Shown here: positions 34,144 through 44,204 of the stretch, piece by piece
Layout of the letters: every line of letters starts with the position of its first letter
How positions within the stretch are numbered: the first letter of the stretch is position 1
From: Bradyrhizobium guangdongense
Lineage (GTDB): Bacteria; Pseudomonadota; Alphaproteobacteria; Rhizobiales; Xanthobacteraceae
Assembly: GCF_004114975.1 (NCBI RefSeq)
Contig: NZ_CP030051.1
Coordinates: forward strand, 5,146,001 to 5,210,000
Reading direction: 5' to 3'
DNA: 64,000 nucleotides
Notes under the pieces: model-generated
Database searches by the model: none
What the model was told of the DNA's origin: nothing
Seen by the model: only the letters and a program-made list of their open reading frames with translations
Program-made: the position numbers and the translations under genes

Positions 34144-35717
34144 GGCTGCGATCCTCCCATCTCCGCGGCCTCGACCGCGCCGTTTCCATTGCTTCGTTCG
34201 TTGCGCATGATGGCGCGCATGATCTTTTCCTGTGTCGCCTCCGCGCCCGGGAACTCACCCACGAAGGCCCCGTCGTTCATGACGCAGATGCGGTCGCAGA
34301 TGCCGAGCAGCTCGGGCATCTCCGAGGAGATCACCACGACGCCGCGCCCGGCTTCTGCCAGCTCGTTGATGATACAGTAAATCTCGTATTTGGCACCGAC
34401 GTCGATGCCCCTGGTGGGCTCGTCCAGGATCAGGACCTTGGGATCCGTCATCAGCCATTTCGACAGCACGACCTTTTGCTGGTTCCCGCCGGAGAGCTGG
34501 CCGGCCTCCTGGTAGACGTCGGAGCAGCGGATGCGCATCCGGTTGCGGTAGTCGCTGGCGATCTTCAGCTCGGCGATGTCGTCGATCACCCGCCCCGGCG
34601 CGACCTGGTCGAGGCTTGCCAGCGTAATGTTCTTGCGAACGTCGTCGGCCAGGATCAGGCCAAGCTGCTTGCGGTCCTCGGTCACATAGGCAAGCCCGGT
34701 GTCGATGGCGGCAGCGACGCTTGGCAGAACGATGTCACGGCCCTCGAGGGCGATACGGCCGCTGATATTGGTACCCCAGGAGCGCCCGAACAGGCTCATG
34801 GCAAATTCGGTACGGCCGGCGCCCATCAGCCCCGCGATGCCGACGACCTCGCCGCGCCTGACGCCGAAATTGACGTTCTTGATCACCTGCCGCTCGGGAT
34901 GGATGGGGTGATAGACCGACCAGTTCGAAACCTCCATCACCGGCTCGCCGATCTTCGCGCTGCGTTCCGGAAAACGATGGGCAAGATCACGGTTGACCAT
35001 GCTGCGGATGATGCGGTCTTCCTGGATCGGCTCGGCGCGGCAGTCGATGCCGTCGACCGTCCGGCCATCGCGCAGCACCGTTATGTGATCGGCGACCTTC
35101 GCGACCTCGTTGAGCTTGTGCGAGATCAGGATCGAGCCGATGCCCTGCTCGCGGAATGCCATCAGGCGCTCCAGCAAGGCGGCGCTGTCGGCCTCGTTCA
35201 GGCTCGCGGTCGGCTCATCCAGGATCAGCATCCGCACCCGCTTGGACAGCGCCTTGGCGATCTCGACCAGCTGCTGCTTGCCGACCCCGAGGTCGGTGAT
35301 CAGGGTGTCAGGCGATTCCTTCAGGCCGACCTGCCGGAGCAGCTCGCGGGTGCGGCGGTAAACCTCGTCGCGATCGATCACGCCGAACTTCGACGGCGGA
35401 TGAGACAGGAAGATGTTTTCCGCGATCGACATCAGCGGGATCAGCGCCAGCTCCTGGTGGATGATGATGATGCCGAGCGCCTCGGAATCGTTGATGTCGC
35501 GGAAGCGGCGCTCCTCGCCCTCGAAGACGATGGTACCCTCATAGCTGCCTGCGGGGTAGACGCCGCTCAGCACCTTCATCAAGGTCGACTTGCCGGCACC
35601 GTTCTCGCCGACAAGGGCGTGAATCTGGCCGGCCTCGACCGAGAAGTTGACGTCGCGCAACGCCTGCACGCCAGCAAAGCTCTTGCTGACATTGCGCATC
35701 TCCAACATGGCCGTCAT
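34140..35717 (-). CDS. gguA: Multiple-sugar ABC transporter ATPase (GguA/MmsA/XylG type)
   Basis: A 525-aa protein with two ATPase domains in tandem. The first has Walker A GENGAGKST and LILDEPTASL; the second has QLSGGNQQKVVLSKWL and ILDEPTRGIDVG but, as usual for this class, a degenerate Walker A (GLMGAGRTE). I start it at ATG 35717, with AAGGA upstream; the open frame continues into the preceding gap, which holds a hairpin and cannot be coding. It powers the ChvE/GguB uptake system. Confidence 0.9.
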   Translation of the reverse strand: MTAMLEMRNVSKSFAGVQALRDVNFSVEAGQIHALVGENGAGKSTLMKVLSGVYPAGSYEGTIVFEGEERRFRDINDSEALGIIIIHQELALIPLMSIAENIFLSHPPSKFGVIDRDEVYRRTRELLRQVGLKESPDTLITDLGVGKQQLVEIAKALSKRVRMLILDEPTASLNEADSAALLERLMAFREQGIGSILISHKLNEVAKVADHITVLRDGRTVDGIDCRAEPIQEDRIIRSMVNRDLAHRFPERSAKIGEPVMEVSNWSVYHPIHPERQVIKNVNFGVRRGEVVGIAGLMGAGRTEFAMSLFGRSWGTNISGRIALEGRDIVLPSVAAAIDTGLAYVTEDRKQLGLILADDVRKNITLASLDQVAPGRVIDDIAELKIASDYRNRMRIRCSDVYQEAGQLSGGNQQKVVLSKWLMTDPKVLILDEPTRGIDVGAKYEIYCIINELAEAGRGVVVISSEMPELLGICDRICVMNDGAFVGEFPGAEATQEKIMRAIMRNERSNGNGAVEAAEMGGSQP

Positions 35718-35765
35718 CGTCGTTACGTCCTTTAGTACTCGTGTGGCGAGCCCCCTCGCCCCGAC

Positions 35766-35791
35766 CCTCTCCCCGCGAGAACGGGGAGAGG
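35766..35791 (-). terminator. Hairpin between the ChvE-like and ATPase genes
   Basis: CCTCTCCCCG (35766-35775) pairs with CGGGGAGAGG (35782-35791), loop CGAGAA. It lies just after the ChvE-like gene's stop, within the operon. Such stems usually cut the downstream transcript level relative to the binding protein. Confidence 0.6.
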
Positions 35792-35808
35792 AGAGGATGG
35801 AGAGAGCC

Positions 35809-36882
35809 TTACTGGAACTGCGACTTCTTGTAGTAGCCGCTGTCGACAAGGACCTTCTCCCAATTGTCCTTGTACACCACGACCGGCTTCAGGAGGTAGG
35901 ACGGCACGGTCTTGACTCCGTTCTCATAGGTCTTGGTATCGTTGACCGCGACCTGCTTGCCCGCGAGCGCCGCATCGACCATGTCGGCGGTCACCTTGGC
36001 AAGATCGCGGGTGTCCTTGAAGATGGTCGAGTATTGATCGCCGCGCAACATCGCCTTGATCGAGGGAACCTCGGCATCCTGGCCGGAGATGATCGGCATC
36101 GGCTGGTCGGCGCTGCCGTAACCGACGCCCTTCAGCGAAGAGATGATGCCGATCGAGATGCCGTCATAGGGCGACAGCACGGCATTGATCTTCTTGTTGC
36201 CGTAGTAGGCGCTGAGCAAGTTGTCCATGCGGGACTGCGCGGTGGCGCCGTCCCAGCGCAAGGTCGCGACCTTGTCCATGCCCATCTGGCCCGAAGCGAC
36301 CACGAGCTTGCCGCTATCGATGTAGGGCTTCAGCACGCTCATCGCGCCGTTGTAGAAGAAGTAGGCGTTGTTGTCGTCGGGCGAGCCGCCGAACAGCTCG
36401 ATGTTGAAGGGACCCTTGCCCTCCTTGAGCCCAAGGCCCTTTTCGATTGACTGCGCCTGTAGCACGCCGACCTGGAAATTGTCGAAGGTCGCGTAGTAGT
36501 CGACGTTCGGCGTGCCGCGGATCAGGCGGTCATAGGCGATCACGGTGGCGCCCTTCGACTTGGCCTGCTTGAGCACGTCGGACAACGTGGTGCCGTCGAT
36601 CGCGGCGATCACCAGCACTTTGGCGCCCTTTGTCACCATGTTCTCGACCTGCGAGAGCTGGTTCGGAATGTCGTCCTCGGCATATTGCAGGTCGGTGTTG
36701 TAGCCGCGCTCCTTGAGCACCTTGACCATGTTATTGCCGTCGTCGATCCAGCGCGCCGAGGATTTCGTCGGCATCGCGATGCCCACGGTTGGTTTCTCCT
36801 GCGCCGAGACGCTGAGGCCCGAGGCCATCGTTGCGGCGCCGGCCAGCGCCATCGCAAGAAGTGTCGTCTTCAATTTCAACAT
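35809..36882 (-). CDS. chvE: ChvE-like multiple monosaccharide-binding protein
   Basis: A 357-aa periplasmic binding protein. The signal peptide (about 1-27) ends at [42 protein letters not shown] and [20 protein letters not shown] closely resemble ChvE of Agrobacterium, which binds arabinose, galactose, xylose and other aldoses and in Agrobacterium also cooperates with VirA. Here the neighbours are catabolic, so uptake is the likely job. It is followed by a hairpin and then gguA-gguB. Confidence 0.92.
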   Translation of the reverse strand: MLKLKTTLLAMALAGAATMASGLSVSAQEKPTVGIAMPTKSSARWIDDGNNMVKVLKERGYNTDLQYAEDDIPNQLSQVENMVTKGAKVLVIAAIDGTTLSDVLKQAKSKGATVIAYDRLIRGTPNVDYYATFDNFQVGVLQAQSIEKGLGLKEGKGPFNIELFGGSPDDNNAYFFYNGAMSVLKPYIDSGKLVVASGQMGMDKVATLRWDGATAQSRMDNLLSAYYGNKKINAVLSPYDGISIGIISSLKGVGYGSADQPMPIISGQDAEVPSIKAMLRGDQYSTIFKDTRDLAKVTADMVDAALAGKQVAVNDTKTYENGVKTVPSYLLKPVVVYKDNWEKVLVDSGYYKKSQFQ

Positions 36883-36962
36883 GCTTCACTCCCTTTGGGT
36901 GTCAGACTGTTTCTTCGTTTCGTCGAGTACAGAGGTAGAGGTAGAGGTCGGCTTCGGATCTC

Positions 36963-37844
36963 CTATGCGAGCTTGACATCGGGCTCCGCACGCCCACGTG
37001 CGGATGCCTCCAACAGAAAGGTGCAGCCTCCTTGCGGATCGGCCGCGCGCGCCTCGGCGTCCATATCCTGCCAGGCAGAGGTGACGAGCAGGCGCGACAG
37101 ATCCTGCCCGACGAAGGCCGGGCAACTCGCCTGCTTGGCCGGCACGCGCAGCGAGCGGAGGCGCTCGCCTTGCGGACTGTAGACATCGACCCGGCCGGCG
37201 CCCCAGCAGGCGTTCCATATCCGCCCGTCGGCATCGCACACCGAACCGTCGAGCCCGCCGATGCCGGTGTGGCGCAGCAACACCTCGGGCTCACCGCGCG
37301 GCAGCCCCGTGGCCGGATTGAGCGGGACCGCATAGAGCACGGCGCGGGCGGTGTCGGCGAAATAGCCTGTCGCGCCATCCGGTGAGAAGCAGATGGAGTT
37401 GGGAATGCTGATGCCGGGAAACAGCGTCGAGATCTTGCCGCGGTGGAGCGCGTAGATCGCCCCAAGCGCCCGCTCGGCGTTTCGTCCCATGGTGCCGATC
37501 CAGAACGTGCCGGACTGATGCACGCGGCAATCATTGGAGCGCGTGGCGGGATTATCGGCCTCGAGCGGGCAGAACAGCGTCATGGCGCCATCGGCGAGTG
37601 TGCGGATGTAACAGCCATCTTCCGCGACGACGAGCTGCCGCCCGGCATCGATCCGCCCGAGCGCGCTCGCCATCCGGCCAAGCGCATGAACGCGAACGCC
37701 GCCGCTGCCGAGATGCGCCTCGAACAGGCGCCCTTCACGAATGTCGAACCACCAGGCGGTGTCCGTGGTCGCGTCATAGGTCGGCCCCTCACCGAGGTGA
37801 CAATGCTCGGCGGAGAGAACGGAGGTCGGCACCTCTTCCATCAT
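36963..37844 (-). CDS. SMP-30/gluconolactonase-family sugar lactonase
   Basis: A 293-aa six-bladed beta-propeller lactonase. CHLGEGPTYDATTDTAWWFDI at the start, SNDCRVHQSGTFWIGTMG (likely Asn/Asp metal ligands) and GGLDGSVCDADGRIWNACWG are family marks. It hydrolyses aldono-lactones made by the adjacent dehydrogenase, giving galactonate, arabonate or similar. Its start overlaps the mutarotase stop (ATGA) and its stop is 80 bp before chvE. The specific lactone is inferred from context. Confidence 0.88.
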   Translation of the reverse strand: MMEEVPTSVLSAEHCHLGEGPTYDATTDTAWWFDIREGRLFEAHLGSGGVRVHALGRMASALGRIDAGRQLVVAEDGCYIRTLADGAMTLFCPLEADNPATRSNDCRVHQSGTFWIGTMGRNAERALGAIYALHRGKISTLFPGISIPNSICFSPDGATGYFADTARAVLYAVPLNPATGLPRGEPEVLLRHTGIGGLDGSVCDADGRIWNACWGAGRVDVYSPQGERLRSLRVPAKQASCPAFVGQDLSRLLVTSAWQDMDAEARAADPQGGCTFLLEASARGRAEPDVKLA

Positions 37845-38917
37845 GGCGCCCTCACTGCGAAGCGATAGACGGTGTGATGGCGATAGATTCCGCCCGGATC
37901 GAGGCGCGGACTCGGAAAGTCCGGCCGGTTCGGCGCGTCCGGCCAGATGTGCGGCTCCAGGCAGATGGCGTCCGACTGCCGGATCAGCTTGCCACCCTTG
38001 CCGGAGATCGTACCGTCGAGATAGTTGCCGGAATAGACCTGAACGCCGGGCTGGTCGGTGAACAGCTCCATGATGCGGCCCGAGCGCGGCGCCTCCAGCC
38101 GGGCGGCAAGCGCTAGCTTGCCGTCGCGCGCGAGACAGTACGTGTGGTCGTAGCCCCTGCCGTTGCGCAATTGCTGATCGCCCTCACGGATGCGCGCACC
38201 GACGGTGCGAGCCTCGCGAAAGTCGAATGGCGTGCCGGCCACGCTGCGCGGCGGCTCCGGCAGCGGAATGGCGGTCGGGTCGATGGCGAGGAAATGCTCA
38301 GCTCGAACCATCAGTTCGTGATCGAGCATCGATGCGCCCGACGTCGCACCTTCCAGATTGAAGAAGCTGTGGTTGGTGAGGTTGACGATGGTCGGCCGGT
38401 CGGTCCGCGCCTCCATCGTCAGCGACAGCTCAGCCGGGCCAGTGACGCGATAGGTCAGGCGTACGTCGAGTCTGCCAGGATAGTTCTCCTCGCCATGCGG
38501 GCTCGTGTAGGTCAGGGTGACCGCGGGGTCGGCGCCGTCATCGATCTCGGCAACGTCCCAGAGCTTGCGGTCAAAACCGTCGAGGCCGCCATGCAGCGCA
38601 TTCGGCCCATTGTTGACGGCAAGCTGGAAGGTCTCGCCATCGAGCGAGAACCGCCCGTTGGCGATGCGGTTGGCGTAGCGGCCGACGGTCGCGCCAAAGA
38701 ACTTTCGTTCGGCAAGATAGCCAGCAAAAGCGTCATGGCCGAGCACGACGTCATCGCAACGGCCGTTGGCATCCGGCGCAAGCAGCGCCTGGATCACCGC
38801 GCCATGGGTCATGATACGGACCTCAAAGCCGCCCTCCCCGCGCAGCACGATGCGCTCGACGTCGCGTCCGTCAGGCAGCGTTCCGAAGACGTCTTTTGTT
38901 ATTGTTGCGCCAGCCAT
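37841..38917 (-). CDS. Aldose 1-epimerase (galactose mutarotase)
   Basis: A 358-aa mutarotase. The conserved GRYANRIANGRFSLDGETF, PNALHGG and LTNHSFFNL (catalytic His) motifs are present; a GVQVYSGNYLDGT segment marks the C-terminal part. It interconverts alpha- and beta-anomers of aldoses before oxidation. I start it at ATG 38917; the open frame continues upstream through the dehydrogenase gene as antisense-like sequence. It lies 2 bp from the dehydrogenase and overlaps the lactonase, forming a dehydrogenase-epimerase-lactonase block. Confidence 0.9.
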   Translation of the reverse strand: MAGATITKDVFGTLPDGRDVERIVLRGEGGFEVRIMTHGAVIQALLAPDANGRCDDVVLGHDAFAGYLAERKFFGATVGRYANRIANGRFSLDGETFQLAVNNGPNALHGGLDGFDRKLWDVAEIDDGADPAVTLTYTSPHGEENYPGRLDVRLTYRVTGPAELSLTMEARTDRPTIVNLTNHSFFNLEGATSGASMLDHELMVRAEHFLAIDPTAIPLPEPPRSVAGTPFDFREARTVGARIREGDQQLRNGRGYDHTYCLARDGKLALAARLEAPRSGRIMELFTDQPGVQVYSGNYLDGTISGKGGKLIRQSDAICLEPHIWPDAPNRPDFPSPRLDPGGIYRHHTVYRFAVRAP

Positions 38918-38919
38918 GC

Positions 38920-39846
38920 CTAATCCACGAACGGTTCGACGATGTTGCGCTTGCCGAGCAGGAAAGCATCGGCAACCAGACGAAGCGGCGCCAGGTCGAC
39001 ATCGCGCTCGCCGGTCGCGGCGAGCTTGACGAAGTGCCCGTACAGCTCGCGATATTCGTGATCGGGCGCCTCGGCAACAACCTTGCCGTCGATTTCCATG
39101 ATCCTGCCGCCACGCGACAATGTCATCCGGCCTTGATCCGTTTCCGCAACGATATCCCAGCTCTGCGGTCCGGTCTGGCGGAAGTCGAACTCGGCCGTCA
39201 CCGGCAGGCCGTCGATGTCGGTCAAGGTCAGGTTGGCGGCAATCGGCGACTGGCAATTGGCTGGAAAGGCGAGCTCAGCCGCGGTCACGAACACCGGCTT
39301 TGGCAGGATGCGCGTCAGGATCGAGAGCGCATTGATGCCGGGATCGAACACGCCGAGCCCGCCCGGTTCCCATATCCAGGCCTGGCCGGGATGCCAGACG
39401 CGGACGTCTTCCTGCCAGTTGATGTGCACCGCCTTGATCCGGCGCACAGCCAGCCACTCGCGGGCGGGCTCGACGGCGGGCGCATGGCGCGAATGCCAAG
39501 TCGCAAACAGGGTGCGCTTTGCTTCCGTCGCCATCGCGATCAGGGGATCGAGCTCGGCGACACCGATGCCGGGCGGCTTCTCCAGCATGACGTGCTTGCC
39601 CGCGGCAAGCGCTGCAGCAGCCTGTTCCCGCCGCACCTGCGGAGGCGTGCAGAGCGACACCGCATCGATCGGCGGCCCCCTCTCGAGCAGCTCCTCGATG
39701 GTTGCAAAATGCGGCAGGCCCGGCAGCGATGCGTTGCGGCTGGCAATTGCGGCGAGCATCGCACCCGAGGTGGCTGCGATCGCGCCGACATGCTGGTCGC
39801 GCGCGATCTTGCCGAAGCCGACGATGGCGATGCGTAATTCAGTCAC
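38920..39846 (-). CDS. Gfo/Idh/MocA-type D-galactose/L-arabinose 1-dehydrogenase
   Basis: A 308-aa NAD(P)-dependent sugar dehydrogenase. The Rossmann motif GFGKIA lies at residues 10-15; EKPPGIG (about 93-99) with the catalytic Lys is the Gfo/Idh signature. The protein strongly resembles Azospirillum L-arabinose 1-dehydrogenase and galactose 1-dehydrogenases, with WHSRHAPAVEPA and DPGINALSI in the substrate domain. It oxidises the aldose at C1 to the lactone, the first step of the Entner-Doudoroff-like (De Ley-Doudoroff) route. Many such enzymes accept both galactose and arabinose. Confidence 0.9.
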   Translation of the reverse strand: MTELRIAIVGFGKIARDQHVGAIAATSGAMLAAIASRNASLPGLPHFATIEELLERGPPIDAVSLCTPPQVRREQAAAALAAGKHVMLEKPPGIGVAELDPLIAMATEAKRTLFATWHSRHAPAVEPAREWLAVRRIKAVHINWQEDVRVWHPGQAWIWEPGGLGVFDPGINALSILTRILPKPVFVTAAELAFPANCQSPIAANLTLTDIDGLPVTAEFDFRQTGPQSWDIVAETDQGRMTLSRGGRIMEIDGKVVAEAPDHEYRELYGHFVKLAATGERDVDLAPLRLVADAFLLGKRNIVEPFVD

Positions 39847-39849
39847 GCT

Positions 39850-40620
39850 TTACTCTCCACTTTTCGCGGACGGCAGCGGCTCGGCGGGGACCGTCTCGAT
39901 CACGCTGCCCTCGTGGCGGCTCATGCCGTTGTGAATGACGTAGACCATCGCCTCCGACGCCGCCCCGGCATCGCCGGCCGCGATCGCATCGACGATCTTC
40001 TGATGCCAGAGCAGCACGGTGTCGCGATCCTCCGGCTCGACCGGGGCGCTGAGCAGGAACGAGGCGCGCAAGGCGGCCTCGATCACATGCCCGATCGAGC
40101 GCATGAACAGATTACCTGATGCCCGCGCTACCGCAACATGGAGCGCGAGATCGGCATCGGCAAAGCCGACGGAATCGGAAGCTTCGAGCCGCATGCGTTC
40201 CATGCTGCGGCGAAGCTCGGCGACATCCTCCTCCGACCGCTGTGCCGCCGCGAGCGCCGCGGCTCGCGGCTCGACGGCGAGGCGGATCTCCGCGAGATCG
40301 TTGAGGAAGCGTTTGTCGATGCCGGCATCGAGATGCCAGGCCAGGACATCGGCGTCGAACATATTCCAGGCGGCGCGCTCCCGCACGACGGTGCCGACCC
40401 GCGCCTTGGTGGTGAGCAGCCCTTTGGCGACCAGCGTCTTCACGCTCTCACGCAAGACCGGCCGCGAGACGCCGAACATCGCGGTCAGCTCGGCATCGCC
40501 CGGCAGCCGCGCCCCCTCGGCATAGCGGCCCGCGATGATGTCGACGCCGATCGAACGGGCGACTTCCGCGTGGTTGGAATGGGCCCGGCGTGTCGGGATG
40601 ACGACGATGCGCGAAGTCAT
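39850..40620 (-). CDS. GntR-family regulator, FadR/FCD subfamily
   Basis: A 256-aa regulator. The winged HTH (about 18-80) has LPGDAELTAMFGVSRPVLRE; the FCD domain (about 95-240) has the usual His/Asp-lined pocket region (FADADLALHVAVARASGN). ATG 40620 overlaps the yjfF-like stop (ATGA). The longer open frame upstream is not real. FadR-type regulators in sugar-acid operons usually sense aldonates or keto-deoxy acids, so it probably controls the surrounding cluster. Confidence 0.88.
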   Translation of the reverse strand: MTSRIVVIPTRRAHSNHAEVARSIGVDIIAGRYAEGARLPGDAELTAMFGVSRPVLRESVKTLVAKGLLTTKARVGTVVRERAAWNMFDADVLAWHLDAGIDKRFLNDLAEIRLAVEPRAAALAAAQRSEEDVAELRRSMERMRLEASDSVGFADADLALHVAVARASGNLFMRSIGHVIEAALRASFLLSAPVEPEDRDTVLLWHQKIVDAIAAGDAGAASEAMVYVIHNGMSRHEGSVIETVPAEPLPSAKSGE

Positions 40621-41597
40621 GAGGCGGCTCCCGCACGCTTCGCCGCCGGCCGGCGCGCCAGCACGACGAGTCCTTGCTGCAAGGCGATGAAGGCGAACAG
40701 CAGGATTCCGGTCGCAATCTTGGTCCACCAGCTCGACAGCGTGCCATCGAAATTGATGTAGGTCTGGATCATGCCCTGGATCAGCACGCCGAGGAAGGTG
40801 CCGATCACAGAACCCTGCCCGCCCGTGAGCAGCGTTCCGCCGATCACAACGGCCGCGATACTGTCGAGCTCGACGCCGACGGCGGAGAGCGAATAGCCCG
40901 CGCTGGTGTAGAAGGAGAATACGATGCCCGCGAGCCCCGCGAGCAGGCTCGACAGCATGTAGATCTTCACGGTCATCCCGCCGACCGCGACCCCCATCAG
41001 GCTTGCGGTCGCCCGGCCGCCCCCAAGCGCATAGACATTGGCGCCGAACCGGGTGAGACGCAGCAGCAGGACGCCGCCGAGCACGATCGCGAGCATGATG
41101 ATCGCGATCGCAGTCAGCCTTCCGCCACCAGGCATGTGTAACGCGAAGTCGGACACGGTCGAATAAACAGGCGCGGTGATCGGCACCGATTCCGTCGAGA
41201 GCAGGAAGCCCGCGCCGCGCGCGAGGAACATGCCAGCCAGCGTCACGATGAACGGTGGCAGATCGAAGATATGGATGATCGCGCCCATCGCAGCGCCAAA
41301 GGTTGCCGAGAGCACGAGAACGGCAACGAAGGCCACCAGCGGCGGCACGCCCCAACGCTCGATCGCGAGCGCGACGAACACCGTGGTGAAGCCGATTACC
41401 GAGCCGACCGACAGATCGATGCCGCCGGAGATGATGACAAAGGTCATGCCGGTCGCGACGATGCCGAGGAAAGCGTTGTCGGTGAGGAGGTTGCCCACCA
41501 CGCGCGTGGAAGCGATGTTGGGAAACTGCACCGCGCATGCCGCAAAGCCCGCGACGAGGACGATGGCCGTGATCAGGACGGGCGGCAGGCCTTTCAC
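40617..41597 (-). CDS. yjfF: Sugar ABC transporter permease (YjfF type)
   Basis: A 326-aa permease of the ribose class, close to the E. coli YjfF subunit of the galactofuranose importer. GIDLSVGSVIGFTTV and GGQGSVIGTFLGVLIQG motifs and about ten helices are visible. GTG 41597, preceded by GGAGGAC, overlaps the YtfT stop (GTGA). It forms a heterodimeric channel with the YtfT-like permease. Confidence 0.88.
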   Translation of the reverse strand: MKGLPPVLITAIVLVAGFAACAVQFPNIASTRVVGNLLTDNAFLGIVATGMTFVIISGGIDLSVGSVIGFTTVFVALAIERWGVPPLVAFVAVLVLSATFGAAMGAIIHIFDLPPFIVTLAGMFLARGAGFLLSTESVPITAPVYSTVSDFALHMPGGGRLTAIAIIMLAIVLGGVLLLRLTRFGANVYALGGGRATASLMGVAVGGMTVKIYMLSSLLAGLAGIVFSFYTSAGYSLSAVGVELDSIAAVVIGGTLLTGGQGSVIGTFLGVLIQGMIQTYINFDGTLSSWWTKIATGILLFAFIALQQGLVVLARRPAAKRAGAAS

Positions 41598-42586
41598 GGT
41601 TTCGTCCTCCGCAGACGCGCCATGATGCCGGCAAAGCCGGATAGTTTCGGCGATTGCAGCAGCAACACGGCCAGCACAACGACAGCCTTGACCAGCAGGT
41701 TGAACTCCGGCGGATAGCCAGACAGCAAAATGCCGGTATTCATGGTCTGGATGATCAGCGCACCGAGCACGGCCAGGATAAGGCTGAAGCGACCACCAAA
41801 AAGCGAGGTGCCGCCGATCACCACCGCGAGGATGGCATCGAGCTCGAGCCAGAGGCCGGCATTGTTGGCATCCGCCCCCATGATATCGGCCGCGGCGATC
41901 ACACCGGCGAGCGCAGCGCAGACGCCGCACCAGACATAGACTGCCAGGATCATCGCACGCGTGCCGACACCGGCCAGCTCGCTCGCCCGCGCATTGCCGC
42001 CGGTTGCCTCGATCAGGAGCCCGAGGGCCGAGCCGCGCACCACTGCGCCCGTCAGGAGCAGCATGCCGAGCGCAATCGCGACCGGCACCGGCACGCCGAG
42101 AATGGCGCCGTTGCCGAGCCAGACCAGATCGGGCGAGGTAAAGGTCACGATGCGCCCTTCGGTGATGAGCTGAGCGATGCCGCGCCCCGCCACCATCAGG
42201 ATCAGCGTCGCCACGATCGGCTGCATGCCGAGCACGGCGACGAGAAAGCCGTTCCACAATCCGCAGACGAGGCCAGCGCCAAGCGCCGCCGCCAGCACCA
42301 CCGGCAGGCCGTGGCTGTCGGCGAGGCTTGCGGCGATCGCGCCGCAGATCGCCATCACCGCGCCGACGGAGAGATCGATACCGCGTGTCGCGATCACCAG
42401 CACCATGCCAAGCGAGAGCAATGCCACCGGCGTGCCGCGGTTGAGCACGTCGATCATGCTGCCGAACAGCCGGCCGTCCTGCAGGCGCAGGTCGAAGAAT
42501 TGCGGCGACACCAGGCGGTCGACCGCGAGGATAACGATCAAGGCCAGAATCTGGGCAAGGCCGCGGCGCGGCAACAGCGCTGTCAT
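41594..42586 (-). CDS. ytfT: Sugar ABC transporter permease (YtfT type)
   Basis: A 330-aa permease of the ribose class. ATRGIDLSVGAVMAICGAIAA and GGTSLFGGRFSLILAVLGAL motifs are conserved. The start overlaps the YtfR-like stop (ATGA), and its stop overlaps the YjfF-like start (GTGA). Two non-identical permeases are a mark of the YtfQRT-YjfF system, distinguishing it from ChvE-GguAB next to it. Confidence 0.88.
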   Translation of the reverse strand: MTALLPRRGLAQILALIVILAVDRLVSPQFFDLRLQDGRLFGSMIDVLNRGTPVALLSLGMVLVIATRGIDLSVGAVMAICGAIAASLADSHGLPVVLAAALGAGLVCGLWNGFLVAVLGMQPIVATLILMVAGRGIAQLITEGRIVTFTSPDLVWLGNGAILGVPVPVAIALGMLLLTGAVVRGSALGLLIEATGGNARASELAGVGTRAMILAVYVWCGVCAALAGVIAAADIMGADANNAGLWLELDAILAVVIGGTSLFGGRFSLILAVLGALIIQTMNTGILLSGYPPEFNLLVKAVVVLAVLLLQSPKLSGFAGIMARLRRTKP

Positions 42587-44124
42587 GCCCGGGCCTCTTG
42601 CATCGCGGCGCCATCGGCGGCGATGGCCGCGAGAATGTTGGTGACGTCGATCGCCTCGCCGGCGAGCTCCTCGACATGGGCGCGATCGCGCAGCACGATC
42701 ACCCGATCGGAATAGGTCACGATCTCGTCCAGCTCGGAGGAGATCACGAGCAGCGCCAGCCCGTCGTCGCAGAGCTCGCGGATCAGGCGGATGATCTCGG
42801 AATGCGCGCCGACGTCGATGCCACGCGTGGGCTCATCCAGCACGAGGAGCCGCGGCGCAGTCGCAAGCCAGCGCGCCAGCAGCACCTTCTGCTGGTTACC
42901 GCCGGAGAGCAGGCCGACCGGGCGCTCGGGATCGGGCGGCCGGATATCGAGCATTTTGACATAACGGCCCGCAAGCTCGTCCTGCTCGCGGCGGGACAAT
43001 GGCCTGTGCAGGCCGCGCTTGGCCTGAAGCGCGAGCACGATATTCTCGCGCACGGTGAGCTCGGCAACGATGCCGTCCGTCTTGCGCTCCTCGGGACAAT
43101 AGCCAAAGCCGTGGCGCACGCCGTCGCGCGGCGACTGGAGCCGCACGGAAGCACCCTCCACCCTCGCCTGCCCTCCATCGGCACGCTCGGCGCCAAACAC
43201 CAGCCGCGCCGTCTCGGTGCGGCCCGAGCCGAGCAGACCAGCGAGGCCAACGACCTCGCCATGACGGAGCTCGAGATTGAACGGGGCGACATAGCCGGCC
43301 TTGCCGTAATTCTCGAAACTGGCGCAGACCTCGCGCGACTTGGGCACGCTCGCCGCGGCTCGCGCGCTGGTGGTCTCGGCCAGCTCGCGGCCGAGCATCA
43401 TCCGGATCAGTTCGAGCCGCGGCAGTGAAGCGGTCTCGCGCTCGCCGACCAGGCGGCCGTTGCGCAAGACGGTGATGCGGTCGGAGATTTCGTAGACCTG
43501 GTCGAGGAAATGGCTGACGAAGACGATGCCGATGCCGCGCTTGGCAAGCTGGCGCATGATGCCGAACAGAATCTCGACCTCGTGACGGTCGAGGCTCGCG
43601 GTCGGCTCGTCCAGGATCAGCACGCGTGCGGAGAGATCCACCGCGCGGGCGATCGCGGTGACGTGCTGAATCGCCACCGAATAATTGCCAAGCGGCGCGG
43701 CGACATCGATATCGAGACCGAACCCCGTGAGCAGCGCGTTGGCGCGGCGACGCATCTCGCCTTCGCGCACGATACCAAAGCGCATCGGCTGGCGATCGAG
43801 AAACAGGTTCTGTGCCACCGACAGGTTCGGCAGCAGATTGACCTCCTGGTAGACCGTTGCGATGCCGGCCTGGAGTGCCGCCTTGGCCGAACGAGGCGCG
43901 ACCTCCTCGCCACCGAGCCTGACAACGCCGGCATCACGCGGGAACACGCCGGTGACGACCTTGATCAGCGTGGATTTGCCGGCCCCGTTCTCGCCGAGCA
44001 GCGCATGGATCTCGCCGGCGCGAAGCGTGAAGTCGACTTCCTGCAACGCGCGCACCGCACCGAAGCTCTTGCTGATCCCGCGCACCTCCAACAGGGAAGG
44101 AGCTGGATCAAGGCTGTTCTCCAT
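42583..44124 (-). CDS. ytfR: Sugar ABC transporter ATPase (YtfR type)
   Basis: A 513-aa protein with two ATPase domains. First Walker A GENGAGKSTL (about 44-53) with LILDEPTASLD; second domain with LLSGGNQQKVLLARWL, LDEPTRGIDVGAHSEI and a degenerate Walker A (GLLGSGRTE). This ribose-type layout and the neighbouring two permeases match the YtfR ATPase. Preceded by a strong hairpin after the binding-protein gene. Confidence 0.9.
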   Translation of the reverse strand: MENSLDPAPSLLEVRGISKSFGAVRALQEVDFTLRAGEIHALLGENGAGKSTLIKVVTGVFPRDAGVVRLGGEEVAPRSAKAALQAGIATVYQEVNLLPNLSVAQNLFLDRQPMRFGIVREGEMRRRANALLTGFGLDIDVAAPLGNYSVAIQHVTAIARAVDLSARVLILDEPTASLDRHEVEILFGIMRQLAKRGIGIVFVSHFLDQVYEISDRITVLRNGRLVGERETASLPRLELIRMMLGRELAETTSARAAASVPKSREVCASFENYGKAGYVAPFNLELRHGEVVGLAGLLGSGRTETARLVFGAERADGGQARVEGASVRLQSPRDGVRHGFGYCPEERKTDGIVAELTVRENIVLALQAKRGLHRPLSRREQDELAGRYVKMLDIRPPDPERPVGLLSGGNQQKVLLARWLATAPRLLVLDEPTRGIDVGAHSEIIRLIRELCDDGLALLVISSELDEIVTYSDRVIVLRDRAHVEELAGEAIDVTNILAAIAADGAAMQEARA

Positions 44125-44204
44125 GACGACGTCACTCCCACCGGGGTCCCATCATGCTGCGGACGCCCAGCCTATTCGTTCGCGCAACGGATTCGAAGGT
44201 GGAT

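Noticed and set aside
36930..36950. Short AGAGGT direct repeat near the ChvE start
   Set aside because: A simple three-unit repeat in a gap, with no sign of a regulatory role.
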